Assembly: GCA_017473345.1 (NCBI GenBank)
Contig: JAFULL010000084.1
Coordinates: 1-49,306 of the forward strand
Direction: 5' to 3'
DNA: 49,306 bases
DNA from: Clostridia bacterium
GTDB taxonomy: Bacteria; Bacillota; Clostridia; Christensenellales; Aristaeellaceae
Shown: positions 16,971-25,283 of the stretch, piece after piece
Position numbering within the stretch: position 1 is the stretch's first letter
Layout: each line of letters begins with the position of its first letter
Translations under genes and position numbers: made by a program
The notes under the pieces: generated by a model
What the model was told of the DNA's origin: nothing
What the model saw: the letters and a program-made list of their open reading frames with translations, nothing else
Database searches by the model: none

Positions 16971-17561
16971 ATGAATCTTGTACCTATGGTGATCGAACAG
17001 ACGAATCGCGGAGAGCGTTCGTTTGACATTTACTCCCGTCTTTTGAAAGACCGTATCGTCTTCCTTGGCGGAGAGATTAATGATGATGTTGCAAACCTTG
17101 TCGTTGCTCAGCTTCTGTTCCTGGAGATGGAAAATCCCGATTCTGATATTTCCCTTTACATCAACAGTCCTGGCGGCAGCGTAACGGCGGGTATGGCCAT
17201 CTACGACACAATGAACTATATTAAGTGTGACGTACGCACTGTGTGCATTGGCATGGCCGCCAGCATGGGCGCTTTCCTGCTGATGGCTGGTCAGAAAGGC
17301 AAGCGTCTGGCACTGCCTAACAGCGAAATCATGATCCATCAGCCCCTTGGCGGCGCCAGCGGTCAGGCGACTGATGTAGCGATTCGTGCTGAATGGCTGC
17401 TGAAAACCAAGGAAAAAATGACCCGCCTGATGAGCGAGATGTCCGGCCAGCCGATCGAAAAGGTGAAGCAAGACGTCGAACGCGACTACTTTATGAGCGC
17501 TGAAGAAGGACTCGCCTATGGCATCATCGATGAAATCTATCAGCCGCGCAATGCAAAGTAA
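16971..17561 (+). CDS. clpP: ATP-dependent Clp protease proteolytic subunit
   Basis: 196 residues with the full catalytic triad: Ser in GMAASMGAF (about residue 98), His in IMIHQPLGG (about 123) and Asp in VERDYFMS (about 172). The IGG-type oxyanion region is [16 protein letters not shown]. It forms the 14-mer barrel fed by ClpX. The ATG at 16971 with AAGGAGTG upstream begins the standard [28 protein letters not shown] N-terminus; the earlier in-frame codons run into the hairpin and were rejected. clpX follows after 23 bases. Confidence 0.96.
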   Translation: MNLVPMVIEQTNRGERSFDIYSRLLKDRIVFLGGEINDDVANLVVAQLLFLEMENPDSDISLYINSPGGSVTAGMAIYDTMNYIKCDVRTVCIGMAASMGAFLLMAGQKGKRLALPNSEIMIHQPLGGASGQATDVAIRAEWLLKTKEKMTRLMSEMSGQPIEKVKQDVERDYFMSAEEGLAYGIIDEIYQPRNAK

Positions 17562-17584
17562 GTTAAAGTGAATGAGGTGACTAC

Positions 17585-18901
17585 ATGCCGGGTGATGATT
17601 TCAATTCCCACATTCCAAAGCTGAAGCGCTGCAGCTTCTGCGGTAAATCCAGCGAACAGGTGCGCCGTATGGTCGCCGGTCCTAACGTGCAGATCTGCAA
17701 CGAGTGCATTTTACTGTGTCAGGAAATTATCAGTGATGATTTCGGTTCTGGCGTCAGCATCACCAGCCCTTCCGAGATTCCGCGTCCCCGTGAAATCAAA
17801 GACGTGCTTGACCAGTATGTAATTGGTCAGGACGATGCCAAACGTGCTCTGGCTGTTGCTGTTTACAATCATTATAAGCGTATTGAAGCTGCTCCTGCCG
17901 AAGGAGAAGTTGAACTGCAGAAGAGCAACATTCTGATGGTTGGTCCTACCGGCTGCGGCAAAACCTTCCTTGCTCAGACCCTCGCCAAGCTTCTAAAAGT
18001 ACCGTTTGCCATTGCAGACGCGACCAGTCTGACAGAAGCGGGTTATGTGGGTGAAGATGTTGAAAATATTCTTCTTCGACTGATTCAAAATGCCGATTAC
18101 GATATTCCGCTTGCGCAGCGCGGCATTATTTATATCGACGAAATCGATAAGATTGCCCGCAAGAGCGAAAACCCGTCTATTACCCGCGATGTGAGCGGTG
18201 AAGGCGTACAGCAGACTTTGCTGAAGATTCTTGAAGGCACTATCGCCAGCGTTCCGCCTCAGGGTGGTCGCAAGCATCCCCATCAGGAGTTTATTCAGAT
18301 CGATACCACCAATATCCTCTTTATCTGCGGCGGTGCATTTGATGGGCTTGCTCCCATCATTCAGAGCCGCATCGGCAAAAAAACCCTTGGCTTCGGTGCT
18401 GAACTTAAGAGCAAGCAGGAAGATAGCCTGAATACAACGCTTAAGCAGCTTCGTCCGGAGGATCTGATCAAATTTGGTTTGATTCCTGAGTTTGTTGGCC
18501 GTCTGCCGATCGTTGTTATGCTGGATCAGCTTGATGATGCACAGCTGGTACGCATCCTGACCGAACCGAAGAATGCTCTTGTCAAGCAGTACAGCTATCT
18601 GATGGATCTGGATGGAGTAGAGCTGAAGTTTGAACCTGAAGCTCTGAAGCATATTGCCAAACTTGCTATCGAACGCAAGAGCGGCGCACGCGGTCTGCGT
18701 GCGATTGTAGAGGGGATTCTGATGGACGTAATGTTCGATCTGCCCTCCCGTACCGACGTAAAGCAGTGCCTCATTACTGAAGCTTGTGTTCTTGGCAAGG
18801 AACAGCCGCAGTTGATTCTTGTCGATGCAGTACAACCGAAGAAGCTTCGCAGTAAAACGGCAAAAAAAGAGACGCCCAAGGAAGAACCCAGCGTTTCATA
18901 A
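17585..18901 (+). CDS. clpX: Clp protease ATP-binding subunit ClpX
   Basis: 438 residues. N-terminal C4 zinc-binding domain (CSFCGKS, then CNECILLC) for substrate and adaptor binding, then an AAA+ module with Walker A GPTGCGKT (about 123), pore loop GYVGED (about 154) and Walker [10 protein letters not shown] (about 180). The GGAFDGL stretch is followed by the region that carries the ClpP-binding loop, here IGKKTLGFG. It unfolds proteins and feeds them to ClpP. A terminator follows directly. Confidence 0.96.
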   Translation: MPGDDFNSHIPKLKRCSFCGKSSEQVRRMVAGPNVQICNECILLCQEIISDDFGSGVSITSPSEIPRPREIKDVLDQYVIGQDDAKRALAVAVYNHYKRIEAAPAEGEVELQKSNILMVGPTGCGKTFLAQTLAKLLKVPFAIADATSLTEAGYVGEDVENILLRLIQNADYDIPLAQRGIIYIDEIDKIARKSENPSITRDVSGEGVQQTLLKILEGTIASVPPQGGRKHPHQEFIQIDTTNILFICGGAFDGLAPIIQSRIGKKTLGFGAELKSKQEDSLNTTLKQLRPEDLIKFGLIPEFVGRLPIVVMLDQLDDAQLVRILTEPKNALVKQYSYLMDLDGVELKFEPEALKHIAKLAIERKSGARGLRAIVEGILMDVMFDLPSRTDVKQCLITEACVLGKEQPQLILVDAVQPKKLRSKTAKKETPKEEPSVS

Positions 18902-18903
18902 TC

Positions 18904-18946
18904 AAAATACCGCCGTCTTGCATATTGCAGGGCGGCGGTATTTTAG
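18904..18946 (+). terminator. tig-clpP-clpX terminator
   Basis: 11-bp stem (18904-18914 with 18934-18944), ending in TTTT. Confidence 0.9.
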
Positions 18947-18956
18947 TATTAAGACA

Positions 18957-18987
18957 CAAAAAGAGCATCCGTAAAACCGGATGCTCT
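18957..18987 (-). terminator. Terminator of the rpsF-ssb-rpsR operon
   Basis: 10-bp stem (18962-18971 with 18978-18987). On the minus strand it is followed by a run of T. Confidence 0.9.
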
Positions 18988-19003
18988 GTATCACATCGTT
19001 TTC

Positions 19004-19258
19004 TTACTCAACGGAGTAGGGCATCAAGGCGATGGCACGGGCGCGCTTGATGGCTTCGGAGAGCTGGCGCTGATGCTTGGCGCAGTTGCCGCTCATACGA
19101 CGGGGCATGATCTTGCCGCGCTCGTTCACGAAACGGCGAAGACGATTCACATCTTTGTAGTCGATGTATTCGATCTTATCCACGCAGAAGCTGCACACCT
19201 TGCGGCGGGGCTTGCGACCACGGGGACGAGGCCTTCTTTCACCACGATCCTCAGACAT
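19004..19258 (-). CDS. rpsR: 30S ribosomal protein S18
   Basis: 84 residues, with an Arg-rich N-terminus, [15 protein letters not shown], and the rRNA-binding block [21 protein letters not shown]. The Cys-x2-Cys near the start and a later Cys-x2-His show the zinc-binding (C+) form of S18. It binds 16S rRNA as a pair with S6, encoded two genes upstream. AAAGGAGG precedes the ATG. Last gene of the operon. Confidence 0.96.
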   Translation of the reverse strand: MSEDRGERRPRPRGRKPRRKVCSFCVDKIEYIDYKDVNRLRRFVNERGKIMPRRMSGNCAKHQRQLSEAIKRARAIALMPYSVE

Positions 19259-19310
19259 GGGCTTAACCTCCTTTGGGTTATTCAGACACAGTCAGCAAAT
19301 GACTGCTTAT

Positions 19311-19730
19311 TTAGAAGGGTAGATCCTCATCGTCGACTTCCTGGAAGCCCTTCTCCATCACAGGAGCGGCCTGCACAGGAGCTGCAGGGGCATAACCACC
19401 GACAGCATCGTCGTTGCGAGAGGACAGGAACTCAACATCGTCTGCAGTTACTTCCAAAGAAGCACGGGTTGTGCCGTCATTGCCGGTATAAGTACTTACA
19501 GATACCGGACCCACAACAGCAACCTTGCGGCCCTTTGCAAGATAACGCTGACAAATCTCGCCCAGCTGACGCCAGGCAGTAACGCGGAAGAAATCAGCTT
19601 CAGGCTGATTGCTGTTGGCAGAACGGCGACGGTTGACAGCCACAGTAAAAGAACAAACGTTCAGACCGGTGGAAGTCGTGCGCAGTTCAGGATCACGCGT
19701 TAGGTTGCCGATGATGGTCAATTTATTCAT
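19311..19730 (-). CDS. ssb: Single-stranded DNA-binding protein
   Basis: 139 residues. OB-fold start MNKLTIIGNLTRDPELR, core FFRVTAWRQLGEIC, a Gly/Ala/Pro linker and the acidic C-terminal tip DEDLPF that recruits replication and repair proteins. It coats single-stranded DNA. It sits 14 bases downstream of rpsF, in the conserved order rpsF-ssb-rpsR. Confidence 0.96.
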   Translation of the reverse strand: MNKLTIIGNLTRDPELRTTSTGLNVCSFTVAVNRRRSANSNQPEADFFRVTAWRQLGEICQRYLAKGRKVAVVGPVSVSTYTGNDGTTRASLEVTADDVEFLSSRNDDAVGGYAPAAPVQAAPVMEKGFQEVDDEDLPF

Positions 19731-19744
19731 TGATTACACCATCC

Positions 19745-20134
19745 TTACTCAGCGGTGGTCTCGGCAGCTTCAGCGGCGGGAGCTTCGGCTTCAGCGGCCA
19801 CGGGAGTGGCAACGCGCACGGGGCGCGGCTTTACGCTGTGCTTCTTCTCTTCCAGCTTGATGATCAGGCAGCGCAGGATGTTTTCGTTGATACCCATGGT
19901 GCGCTCGATCTCGCGGGGCAGTTCGGCGGGGGCCTTCATGGTCACCAGCACGTAGTAGCCCTCGACCTTGTCATTGATGGCATACGCCAGACGGCGCTTG
20001 CCCCAAGTCTCATCCACCTTCTCGATTTCACCGCCGTTGGCAGTGATGAGGCTGGAGAACTTTTCGATCAGCTCTTTGCGAGCGGTCTCCTCCAGCGCGG
20101 TGTCGATGATGTAGGTCAGTTCGTACCTATTCAT
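19745..20134 (-). CDS. rpsF: 30S ribosomal protein S6
   Basis: 129 residues: MNRYELTYIIDTAL start, the GGEIEKVDETWGKRRLAY core and an extra Ala/Glu-rich tail of about 30 residues typical of many S6 proteins. The ATG at 20134 lies 8 bases behind AGGAGG; a GTG three codons earlier is part of that site and was rejected. S6 pairs with S18 on the platform of the small subunit. The leader carries a hairpin that may be an autoregulatory site. Confidence 0.95.
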   Translation of the reverse strand: MNRYELTYIIDTALEETARKELIEKFSSLITANGGEIEKVDETWGKRRLAYAINDKVEGYYVLVTMKAPAELPREIERTMGINENILRCLIIKLEEKKHSVKPRPVRVATPVAAEAEAPAAEAAETTAE

Positions 20135-20160
20135 TCCATTCACCTCCTCTTGGACTTATG

Positions 20161-20182
20161 GCGCTGCGTCCCTGCGCAGCGC
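20161..20182 (-). promoter_or_regulatory. Hairpin in the rpsF leader
   Basis: Perfect 8-bp GC stem (20161-20168 with 20175-20182) with a 6-base loop, between promoter and ribosome-binding site. Many bacteria regulate this operon by S6:S18 binding to an rpsF leader. I could not confirm the conserved motif of that element. Confidence 0.45.
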
Positions 20183-20200
20183 AAGGATGTGCCATCAGTT

Positions 20201-20229
20201 ATAATATCAGATAGTGTTTTGAATTGCAA
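20201..20229 (-). promoter_or_regulatory. rpsF operon promoter
   Basis: Minus strand: -35 TTGCAA (20224-20229), 17-base spacer, -10 TATTAT (20201-20206). The A/T-rich stretch 20230-20320 upstream holds nothing else that I recognise. Confidence 0.7.
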
Positions 20230-20320
20230 GCTTTTTTCATATTTTTTCTATCTTTTTTTTCAAACTTTCTCTTGCATCAAACAAATACAAAATAAATAAT
20301 CTAATTATTCTGAAAGAATA

Positions 20321-20349
20321 TTGACACACAGACCTGTTTATGGTTTAAT
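20321..20349 (+). promoter_or_regulatory. Promoter of the XRE-potABCD unit
   Basis: -35 TTGACA (20321-20326), 17-base spacer, -10 TTTAAT (20344-20349). Confidence 0.75.
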
Positions 20350-20359
20350 ATCATCTGCT

Positions 20360-20386
20360 TTGAAGTTTACTATTTCTAAACTTCAA
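20360..20386 (+). promoter_or_regulatory. Candidate operator of the XRE-cupin regulator
   Basis: Perfect inverted repeat: TTGAAGTTTA (20360-20369), 7-base spacer, TAAACTTCAA (20377-20386). It begins 11 bases after the -10 box, where a bound dimer would block transcription. It lies in front of a gene for a DNA-binding protein, which makes autorepression likely. Confidence 0.6.
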
Positions 20387-20431
20387 GTTCGATACCTTAG
20401 CTGTTATCCCGGGGAAAAGGAGGCTTTTTTC

Positions 20432-20971
20432 ATGGAAATCGGCGAGAAACTTCGCGAGCTTAGAATCCAGCGCGGCTTAACGCAGGAGGAACTGGCTGAT
20501 CGCTGCGAATTAAGCAAAGGCTTCATTTCTCAGGTAGAACGCGAACTGGCATCCCCATCGATTGCCACGTTGAAGGACATGCTGGAATGTCTTGGTGTTA
20601 CATTGCAAAGTTTCTTTAGTGACAACAGTTCTGAAAAGGTGGTTTTCTCACCACAGGACATGTTTGAAAAAGAGGATCTTGAGGAAGGCTGCAAAATCAC
20701 CTGGCTGGTTCCTGATGCACAGAAAAACAGCATGGAACCAATCCTGCTGGAACTTCAGCCCGGTGGCATCAGTCAGATGCTTCCTCCGCATGAAGGTGAG
20801 GAATTTGGCTACGTTCTGAAGGGGCAAGTTAGCCTGCTTGTCGGAAAACGCCGTTACACAGTTCGAAAAGGCGACAGTTTTTGCATTCACCCTTCTGCAA
20901 CGCACTCGATTGAAAACACTGGCGCCAAGCCTGCCGTTGTTCTTTGGGTCTCCACTCCGCCTAGTTTTTGA
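20432..20971 (+). CDS. XRE-family regulator with C-terminal cupin domain
   Basis: 179 residues. N-terminal helix-turn-helix (LRELRIQRGLTQEELADRC, then SKGFISQVERELASPSIATL, residues about 7-50). The C-terminal cupin (about 105-178) has PPHEGEEFGYVLKG and a second barrel half ending in HPSATHSIENTG. Proteins of this design sense small ligands; relatives such as PuuR respond to polyamines. It directly precedes potABCD with 26 bases between, so it most likely controls polyamine uptake. GGAGG precedes the ATG at 20432; earlier in-frame codons cross the promoter. Confidence 0.88.
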   Translation: MEIGEKLRELRIQRGLTQEELADRCELSKGFISQVERELASPSIATLKDMLECLGVTLQSFFSDNSSEKVVFSPQDMFEKEDLEEGCKITWLVPDAQKNSMEPILLELQPGGISQMLPPHEGEEFGYVLKGQVSLLVGKRRYTVRKGDSFCIHPSATHSIENTGAKPAVVLWVSTPPSF

Positions 20972-20997
20972 TTTGCTTAACAAAGGAGCGCATTGCC

Positions 20998-22065
20998 ATG
21001 ATTGAGCAGGAACATCTGATTGATCTGAAAAATATTTCCAAGGATTTTGACGGTACCACCGTATTGAAAAACATCAATCTTTATGTTCGCAAGAAGGAGT
21101 TTGTCACCCTTCTCGGCCCCAGCGGCTGCGGCAAAACCACCACGCTGCGTATTATTGGCGGTTTTGAGTACCCCAGTGAGGGTACCGTTTACTTTGAAGG
21201 TAAAGACATCACAAATTTGCCTCCCTACAAACGTCGTGTCAACACGGTGTTTCAGAAGTATGCTCTTTTTCCGCATCTGAATGTGCGCGATAATATTGCC
21301 TTCGGCCTGAAGATTGCCAAGGTGCCCCGCGACGAAATTAACAAGCGTGTAGATCGCATGCTCGATCTTGTTAATCTCAGCGGTTACGGCAAACGCAAGG
21401 TCGATCAGCTTTCCGGTGGTCAGCAGCAGCGTATTGCTATTGCCCGTGCCCTTGTCAATGAGCCCGAAGTTCTTTTGTTGGATGAACCGTTGGGTGCTCT
21501 TGACCTCAAGCTTCGTAAAGAAATGCAGCTTGAGCTGAAAAGCATGCAGCAACGCCTGGGCATCACCTTTATCTATGTAACGCATGACCAGGAAGAAGCG
21601 CTTACGATGAGCGATACGGTGGTTGTCATGCGTGACGGTCACATTCTGCAGATCGGCGATCCCAAACGTATCTACGACGAACCCGCCAACGCGTTTGTTG
21701 CTGATTTCATTGGCGAAAGCAATATTATGCGCGGCATAATGGTTCGTGACGAGCTTGTCCATTTCAGTGGTTACGATTTCCCCTGTGTGGACTCCGGCTT
21801 TGGCGAAGGCGTTCCTGTTGATGTGGTCGTTCGTCCCGAAGACATCATGCTTGTTGGCGAAGACATTGGCCAGATCAGCGGCGTTGTAAAAAGCGTACTG
21901 TTCAAAGGCGTCCATTATGAGATGATGATCGATGTCGGCGAAACCACTCTGAAGGTACACTCTACCGTGATGCAGCCGCAGGGTTCCCGCGTTGGCATCA
22001 ACATCGTTCCCTATAACATTCATATCATGAAGCCCATGGTCAAGGAGGCTTCCGCCAATGTATAA
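20998..22065 (+). CDS. potA: Spermidine/putrescine ABC transporter ATPase PotA
   Basis: 355 residues. Walker A GPSGCGKTT (about 38-46), Q-loop FQKYALFPH, signature LSGGQQQR, Walker B VLLLDEPLGALD and switch His in VTHDQEEAL. A TOBE-type C-terminal domain (about 240-350) follows. It powers polyamine import together with PotB, PotC and PotD. The ATG at 20998 has AAAGGAG upstream. The gene overlaps potB by 8 bases. Confidence 0.95.
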   Translation: MIEQEHLIDLKNISKDFDGTTVLKNINLYVRKKEFVTLLGPSGCGKTTTLRIIGGFEYPSEGTVYFEGKDITNLPPYKRRVNTVFQKYALFPHLNVRDNIAFGLKIAKVPRDEINKRVDRMLDLVNLSGYGKRKVDQLSGGQQQRIAIARALVNEPEVLLLDEPLGALDLKLRKEMQLELKSMQQRLGITFIYVTHDQEEALTMSDTVVVMRDGHILQIGDPKRIYDEPANAFVADFIGESNIMRGIMVRDELVHFSGYDFPCVDSGFGEGVPVDVVVRPEDIMLVGEDIGQISGVVKSVLFKGVHYEMMIDVGETTLKVHSTVMQPQGSRVGINIVPYNIHIMKPMVKEASANV

Positions 22066-23047
22066 CATGACTCTCCCCTGGTGGGGATGGGCAATGATGC
22101 TGGTTGGACTGGCTGCTTTTATCGGCATGCTGATCATTTCCATCCGCCGCAATCATGGTGTGAAGCGCAGCCTGTTTGCATCACCTTACATTTTGTGGAT
22201 GATCCTTTTTACGGTCGTTCCCGTCATTCTGATCGCATATTATGCCTTTACTGATGCAAATGGTGTTTTCACCCTGAACAACTTCCGCAATTTCTGGGAC
22301 AGCAACTATGAGTCCAACAAAGTCATTATGGAAGCTATGGGCGAATTGGGTGCAGCTTACATCAGCCGTGGCACTGTAAATGTAGATACGCTTGTTTACA
22401 GTCTGTGGATGGCTTTCAAGTGTACCGTTATCTGCCTGCTTCTTGGCTATCCGGCTGCATTGTTTATGGCTGACCGCAATATGAAGCTGGGTTCTACGCT
22501 GGTTGTTCTTTTCATTATTCCGATGTGGATGAATTTCCTGCTGCGTACCATCGCATGGATGAGTCTGCTTGAGGACAATGGTCTGATCAACAATTTCCTG
22601 CGCTGGCTCGGTTTTGAAGGCGTACAGCTGATGTACAACTCCGAAGCCGTACTGCTTGGCATGATTTACAACTTCCTGCCGTTCATGGTATTCCCCATCT
22701 ATACGGTTATCAATAAAATGGATTACCGTCTTTCCGAAGCGGCGGCAGATCTTGGCTGCAACAGCTGGAAAACTTTGTACAAGGTCGTAATGCCTCTGTC
22801 TGTCCCCGGTGTCATCAGCGGTATTACCATGGTGTTTATGCCTTCCGTCACCACTTTCTTTATCCCCCGTATGCTCGGCGGCGGCAACACCATGATGTTT
22901 GGCGACCTGATCGAATCAAAATTCCTGGTTGAAGGCAACTGGAACGTTGGCTCTGCACTGTCGCTGATTATGATGGTTCTCATTCTGATCAGTCTCTCTA
23001 TTCTGCGTAAGGCTGATCCCAACGGCGAAGGAGGCGGTATCGCATGA
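22058..23047 (+). CDS. potB: Polyamine ABC transporter permease PotB
   Basis: 329 residues with six or more predicted membrane helices. The permease coupling motif EAAADLGCNSWKTLYKVVMPLSVPGV lies at about residue 228. It is longer than typical PotB proteins (about 280): an extra soluble stretch around residues 80-115 separates the first and second helices. AAGGAGG at the end of potA serves its start; its own end overlaps potC by 4 bases (ATGA). Confidence 0.92.
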   Translation: MYNMTLPWWGWAMMLVGLAAFIGMLIISIRRNHGVKRSLFASPYILWMILFTVVPVILIAYYAFTDANGVFTLNNFRNFWDSNYESNKVIMEAMGELGAAYISRGTVNVDTLVYSLWMAFKCTVICLLLGYPAALFMADRNMKLGSTLVVLFIIPMWMNFLLRTIAWMSLLEDNGLINNFLRWLGFEGVQLMYNSEAVLLGMIYNFLPFMVFPIYTVINKMDYRLSEAAADLGCNSWKTLYKVVMPLSVPGVISGITMVFMPSVTTFFIPRMLGGGNTMMFGDLIESKFLVEGNWNVGSALSLIMMVLILISLSILRKADPNGEGGGIA

Positions 23048-23811
23048 TGAAGTTTCTCAAGCGGTTCTACCTCGGCCTGATCCTTGTGTTCTTGTACGTC
23101 CCTATTGGCGTACTGATCGTACAGTCCTTCAATGCGGGCAAAAGCCGCGTCAAGTGGGAAGGCTTTTCTCTGCGCTGGTACGAGGAGCTTTTTCATGATG
23201 CGCGCATCATGAACGCGCTGTATGTAACGGTTTCCATTGCCCTGCTGGCAATGATCGCCGCAACCATTCTGGGCACGCTTGCAGCCATCGGCATCTACAG
23301 TATGAAAAAGCGCCCCCAGGCGCTGATGATGACCCTTACCAACCTGCCCAACACCATGCCCGACATCGTGACAGGTATTTCCCTCATGCTCCTGTTCCTG
23401 TTTACGAAAGTGGAACGCGGTTACATAACCATGCTGCTTGCGCACATCGCATTTGATACGCCCTATGTGATTCTTTCCGTTCTGCCCAAGCTGAAACAGA
23501 TGAACAAGCATACCTACGAGGCTGCGCTGGATCTGGGTGCAACGCCCGCATATGCCATCACGCATGTGATCATTCCCGAGTGCAAGCAGGGCATCATTAC
23601 CGGCGCAATGCTTGCCTTCACCCTGTCCATCGACGACTTCACCATCAGTTATTTCACCACCTCTCCCCTCATTCAGAACCTGTCGACCCTTATCTACTCC
23701 GCTGCACGCAAGGGCATTGAGCCTTCCCTCAACGCCCTGAGCGCCCTGATGTTTATCGCGCTTCTGATCTTGCTGCTGATCGTCAACCACCGTACCGCAG
23801 AGTCAAAATGA
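23044..23811 (+). CDS. potC: Polyamine ABC transporter permease PotC
   Basis: 255 residues, six predicted membrane helices, opening with KRFYLGLILVFLYVPIGVLI and QSFNAGKSRVKWEGFSLRWYEELF, which are typical of PotC. The EAA loop is EAALDLGATPAYAITHVIIPECKQGI. It forms the channel with PotB. AAGGAGG precedes the ATG; it overlaps potB by 4 bases. Confidence 0.94.
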   Translation: MMKFLKRFYLGLILVFLYVPIGVLIVQSFNAGKSRVKWEGFSLRWYEELFHDARIMNALYVTVSIALLAMIAATILGTLAAIGIYSMKKRPQALMMTLTNLPNTMPDIVTGISLMLLFLFTKVERGYITMLLAHIAFDTPYVILSVLPKLKQMNKHTYEAALDLGATPAYAITHVIIPECKQGIITGAMLAFTLSIDDFTISYFTTSPLIQNLSTLIYSAARKGIEPSLNALSALMFIALLILLLIVNHRTAESK

Positions 23812-23830
23812 TAAAGGAGGATGTATCCTG

Positions 23831-24868
23831 ATGAAAAAGTTCTTTTCCGTTCTGTTTCTCGTGGTTCTGCTGCTTCCTGCCTGGGCTTTCGCTGATCAAG
23901 TGGTTAATGTTCTGAACTGGGAAGATTACATCGACGAAGCTGTGCTGGCACAGTTTACCGAAGAGACTGGTATCAAAGTCAACTATATGAACTTTACCAC
24001 CGTGGAGGATATGATCGTTAAGGTGGAAACCAGCCCCGGCGCATATGATCTTTGCTTCCCATCCGACTATATCATCGAACGAATGATTAACAAGGGCATG
24101 CTTGCCGAAATCAACTACGACAATATCCCCAACGCTGCGCAGACCATTCCCTACCTGCAGAATCCTGCGTACGATCCTCAGCAGAAGTACTCTATCCCCT
24201 ATCTCTGGGGCACTGTAGGCATCCTCTACAACACCAAGATGGTTGACGAGCCTGTTACCTCCTGGTCCATCCTTTGGGATGCCAAGTACAGCAAGAATGT
24301 TTTCATGCTCGACTCCATCCGTGATTCCATGGGCATCACCCTGAAATATCTGGGCTACTCCATGAACACGCATGATATTCCCGCTATCATGGCTGCCAAA
24401 ACCAAGCTGATCGAGCAGAAGCAGAATGGAATCGTAAAGGCCTATCAGGTTGACGAGACCAAAGATAAGATGGCCAATAACGAAGCTGCTCTTGCTCTGA
24501 TGTGGTCCGGTGATGCGCAGTATGCGATTGATCTGAACCCTGATCTGGCTTATGCGGTGCCTGAAGAGGGTTCTAATGTTTGGGTAGATGCTATGGTTAT
24601 CCCTGCTACTGCCAAAAACAAAGAGAATGCTGAGAAGCTGATCAACTTTCTCTGCCGTCCTGAAATTGCCAAAGCAAACTGCGAATACGTTCGTTATGCC
24701 TGCCCTAACGCTGGCGCAATGGAGCTGATGGGCGAAGAATATACTTCCAACCCTGTTCAGAACGCTCCTGAAGAAGTACTGGCCAAGTGCGAGTTCTTCA
24801 ACGATATTGACAGCACCTTCCTCAGCGTATATGAAGCGATGTGGATGGAAGTCAAAAACACCAAATAA
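23831..24868 (+). CDS. potD: Polyamine-binding protein PotD
   Basis: 345 residues. A signal peptide (about residues 1-21, ending LLPAWAFA) is followed by VVNVLNWEDYIDEAVLAQFTEETG, the classic PotD start. Substrate-binding-protein features follow, with SDYIIERMINKGML, PYLWGTVGILYNT and a WSGDAQYAI segment. There is no lipobox Cys, so the predicted mature protein is a soluble secreted one. That is odd for a Gram-positive cell, where such proteins are normally lipid-anchored. AAAGGAGG lies upstream. It is the last gene of the operon. Confidence 0.92.
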   Translation: MKKFFSVLFLVVLLLPAWAFADQVVNVLNWEDYIDEAVLAQFTEETGIKVNYMNFTTVEDMIVKVETSPGAYDLCFPSDYIIERMINKGMLAEINYDNIPNAAQTIPYLQNPAYDPQQKYSIPYLWGTVGILYNTKMVDEPVTSWSILWDAKYSKNVFMLDSIRDSMGITLKYLGYSMNTHDIPAIMAAKTKLIEQKQNGIVKAYQVDETKDKMANNEAALALMWSGDAQYAIDLNPDLAYAVPEEGSNVWVDAMVIPATAKNKENAEKLINFLCRPEIAKANCEYVRYACPNAGAMELMGEEYTSNPVQNAPEEVLAKCEFFNDIDSTFLSVYEAMWMEVKNTK

Positions 24869-24872
24869 CATG

Positions 24873-24916
24873 CACAATAAAATCCCCGTTCAATTCAGAA
24901 CGGGGATTTTATTGTG
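24873..24916. terminator. Bidirectional terminator behind potD
   Basis: 19-bp perfect stem (24873-24891 with 24898-24916), loop AATTCA, with AATAAAA and TTTTATT at the base. It serves potD and the converging ACT gene. Confidence 0.95.
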
Positions 24917-24917
24917 T

Positions 24918-25283
24918 TTACACAACTTCATATCCATTTTGCTGCAACAGTGTCAAAGCCCGATTAAAGTTGTGACATTTCACAAGTACGTAGTCCGTAT
25001 TGTAGGTTGACAACGCATAGATGGGAATGTCGTTTTCAGCCAAAATGCCCGCAATACAGGCCAGAATACCTACCAGTCCGAAGTCCAGTTCGCCCTGAAT
25101 ACGAAATGCCTTCCAGCCGTCTTCCCGGGCCATTGTGCGGGAAGGCACATATTTCGTCGGACAAACCAGCGAAATTTCTTCATCGGTCACTGCGCAGAAG
25201 GTAAACGAAACCGACAAATCAATGTCGGATAACTGTTTTACCTTGCATACCGTAAACTCCCCATCTATTTCATGGATCTGCAT
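24918..25283 (-). CDS. ACT-domain protein
   Basis: 121 residues with two ACT-like halves. The second (about residues 58-120) has GELDFGLVGILACIAGILAENDIPIYALSTYNTDYVLV, the helix-strand pattern of the ACT_7/CASTOR type that binds amino acids. Members are small regulators of unknown partners. The ATG at 25283 overlaps the YitT stop by one base (TGATG), so the two are translationally coupled; GGAG sits 7 bases upstream. This coupling suggests a shared job with the membrane protein, but none is known to me. Confidence 0.8.
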   Translation of the reverse strand: MQIHEIDGEFTVCKVKQLSDIDLSVSFTFCAVTDEEISLVCPTKYVPSRTMAREDGWKAFRIQGELDFGLVGILACIAGILAENDIPIYALSTYNTDYVLVKCHNFNRALTLLQQNGYEVV

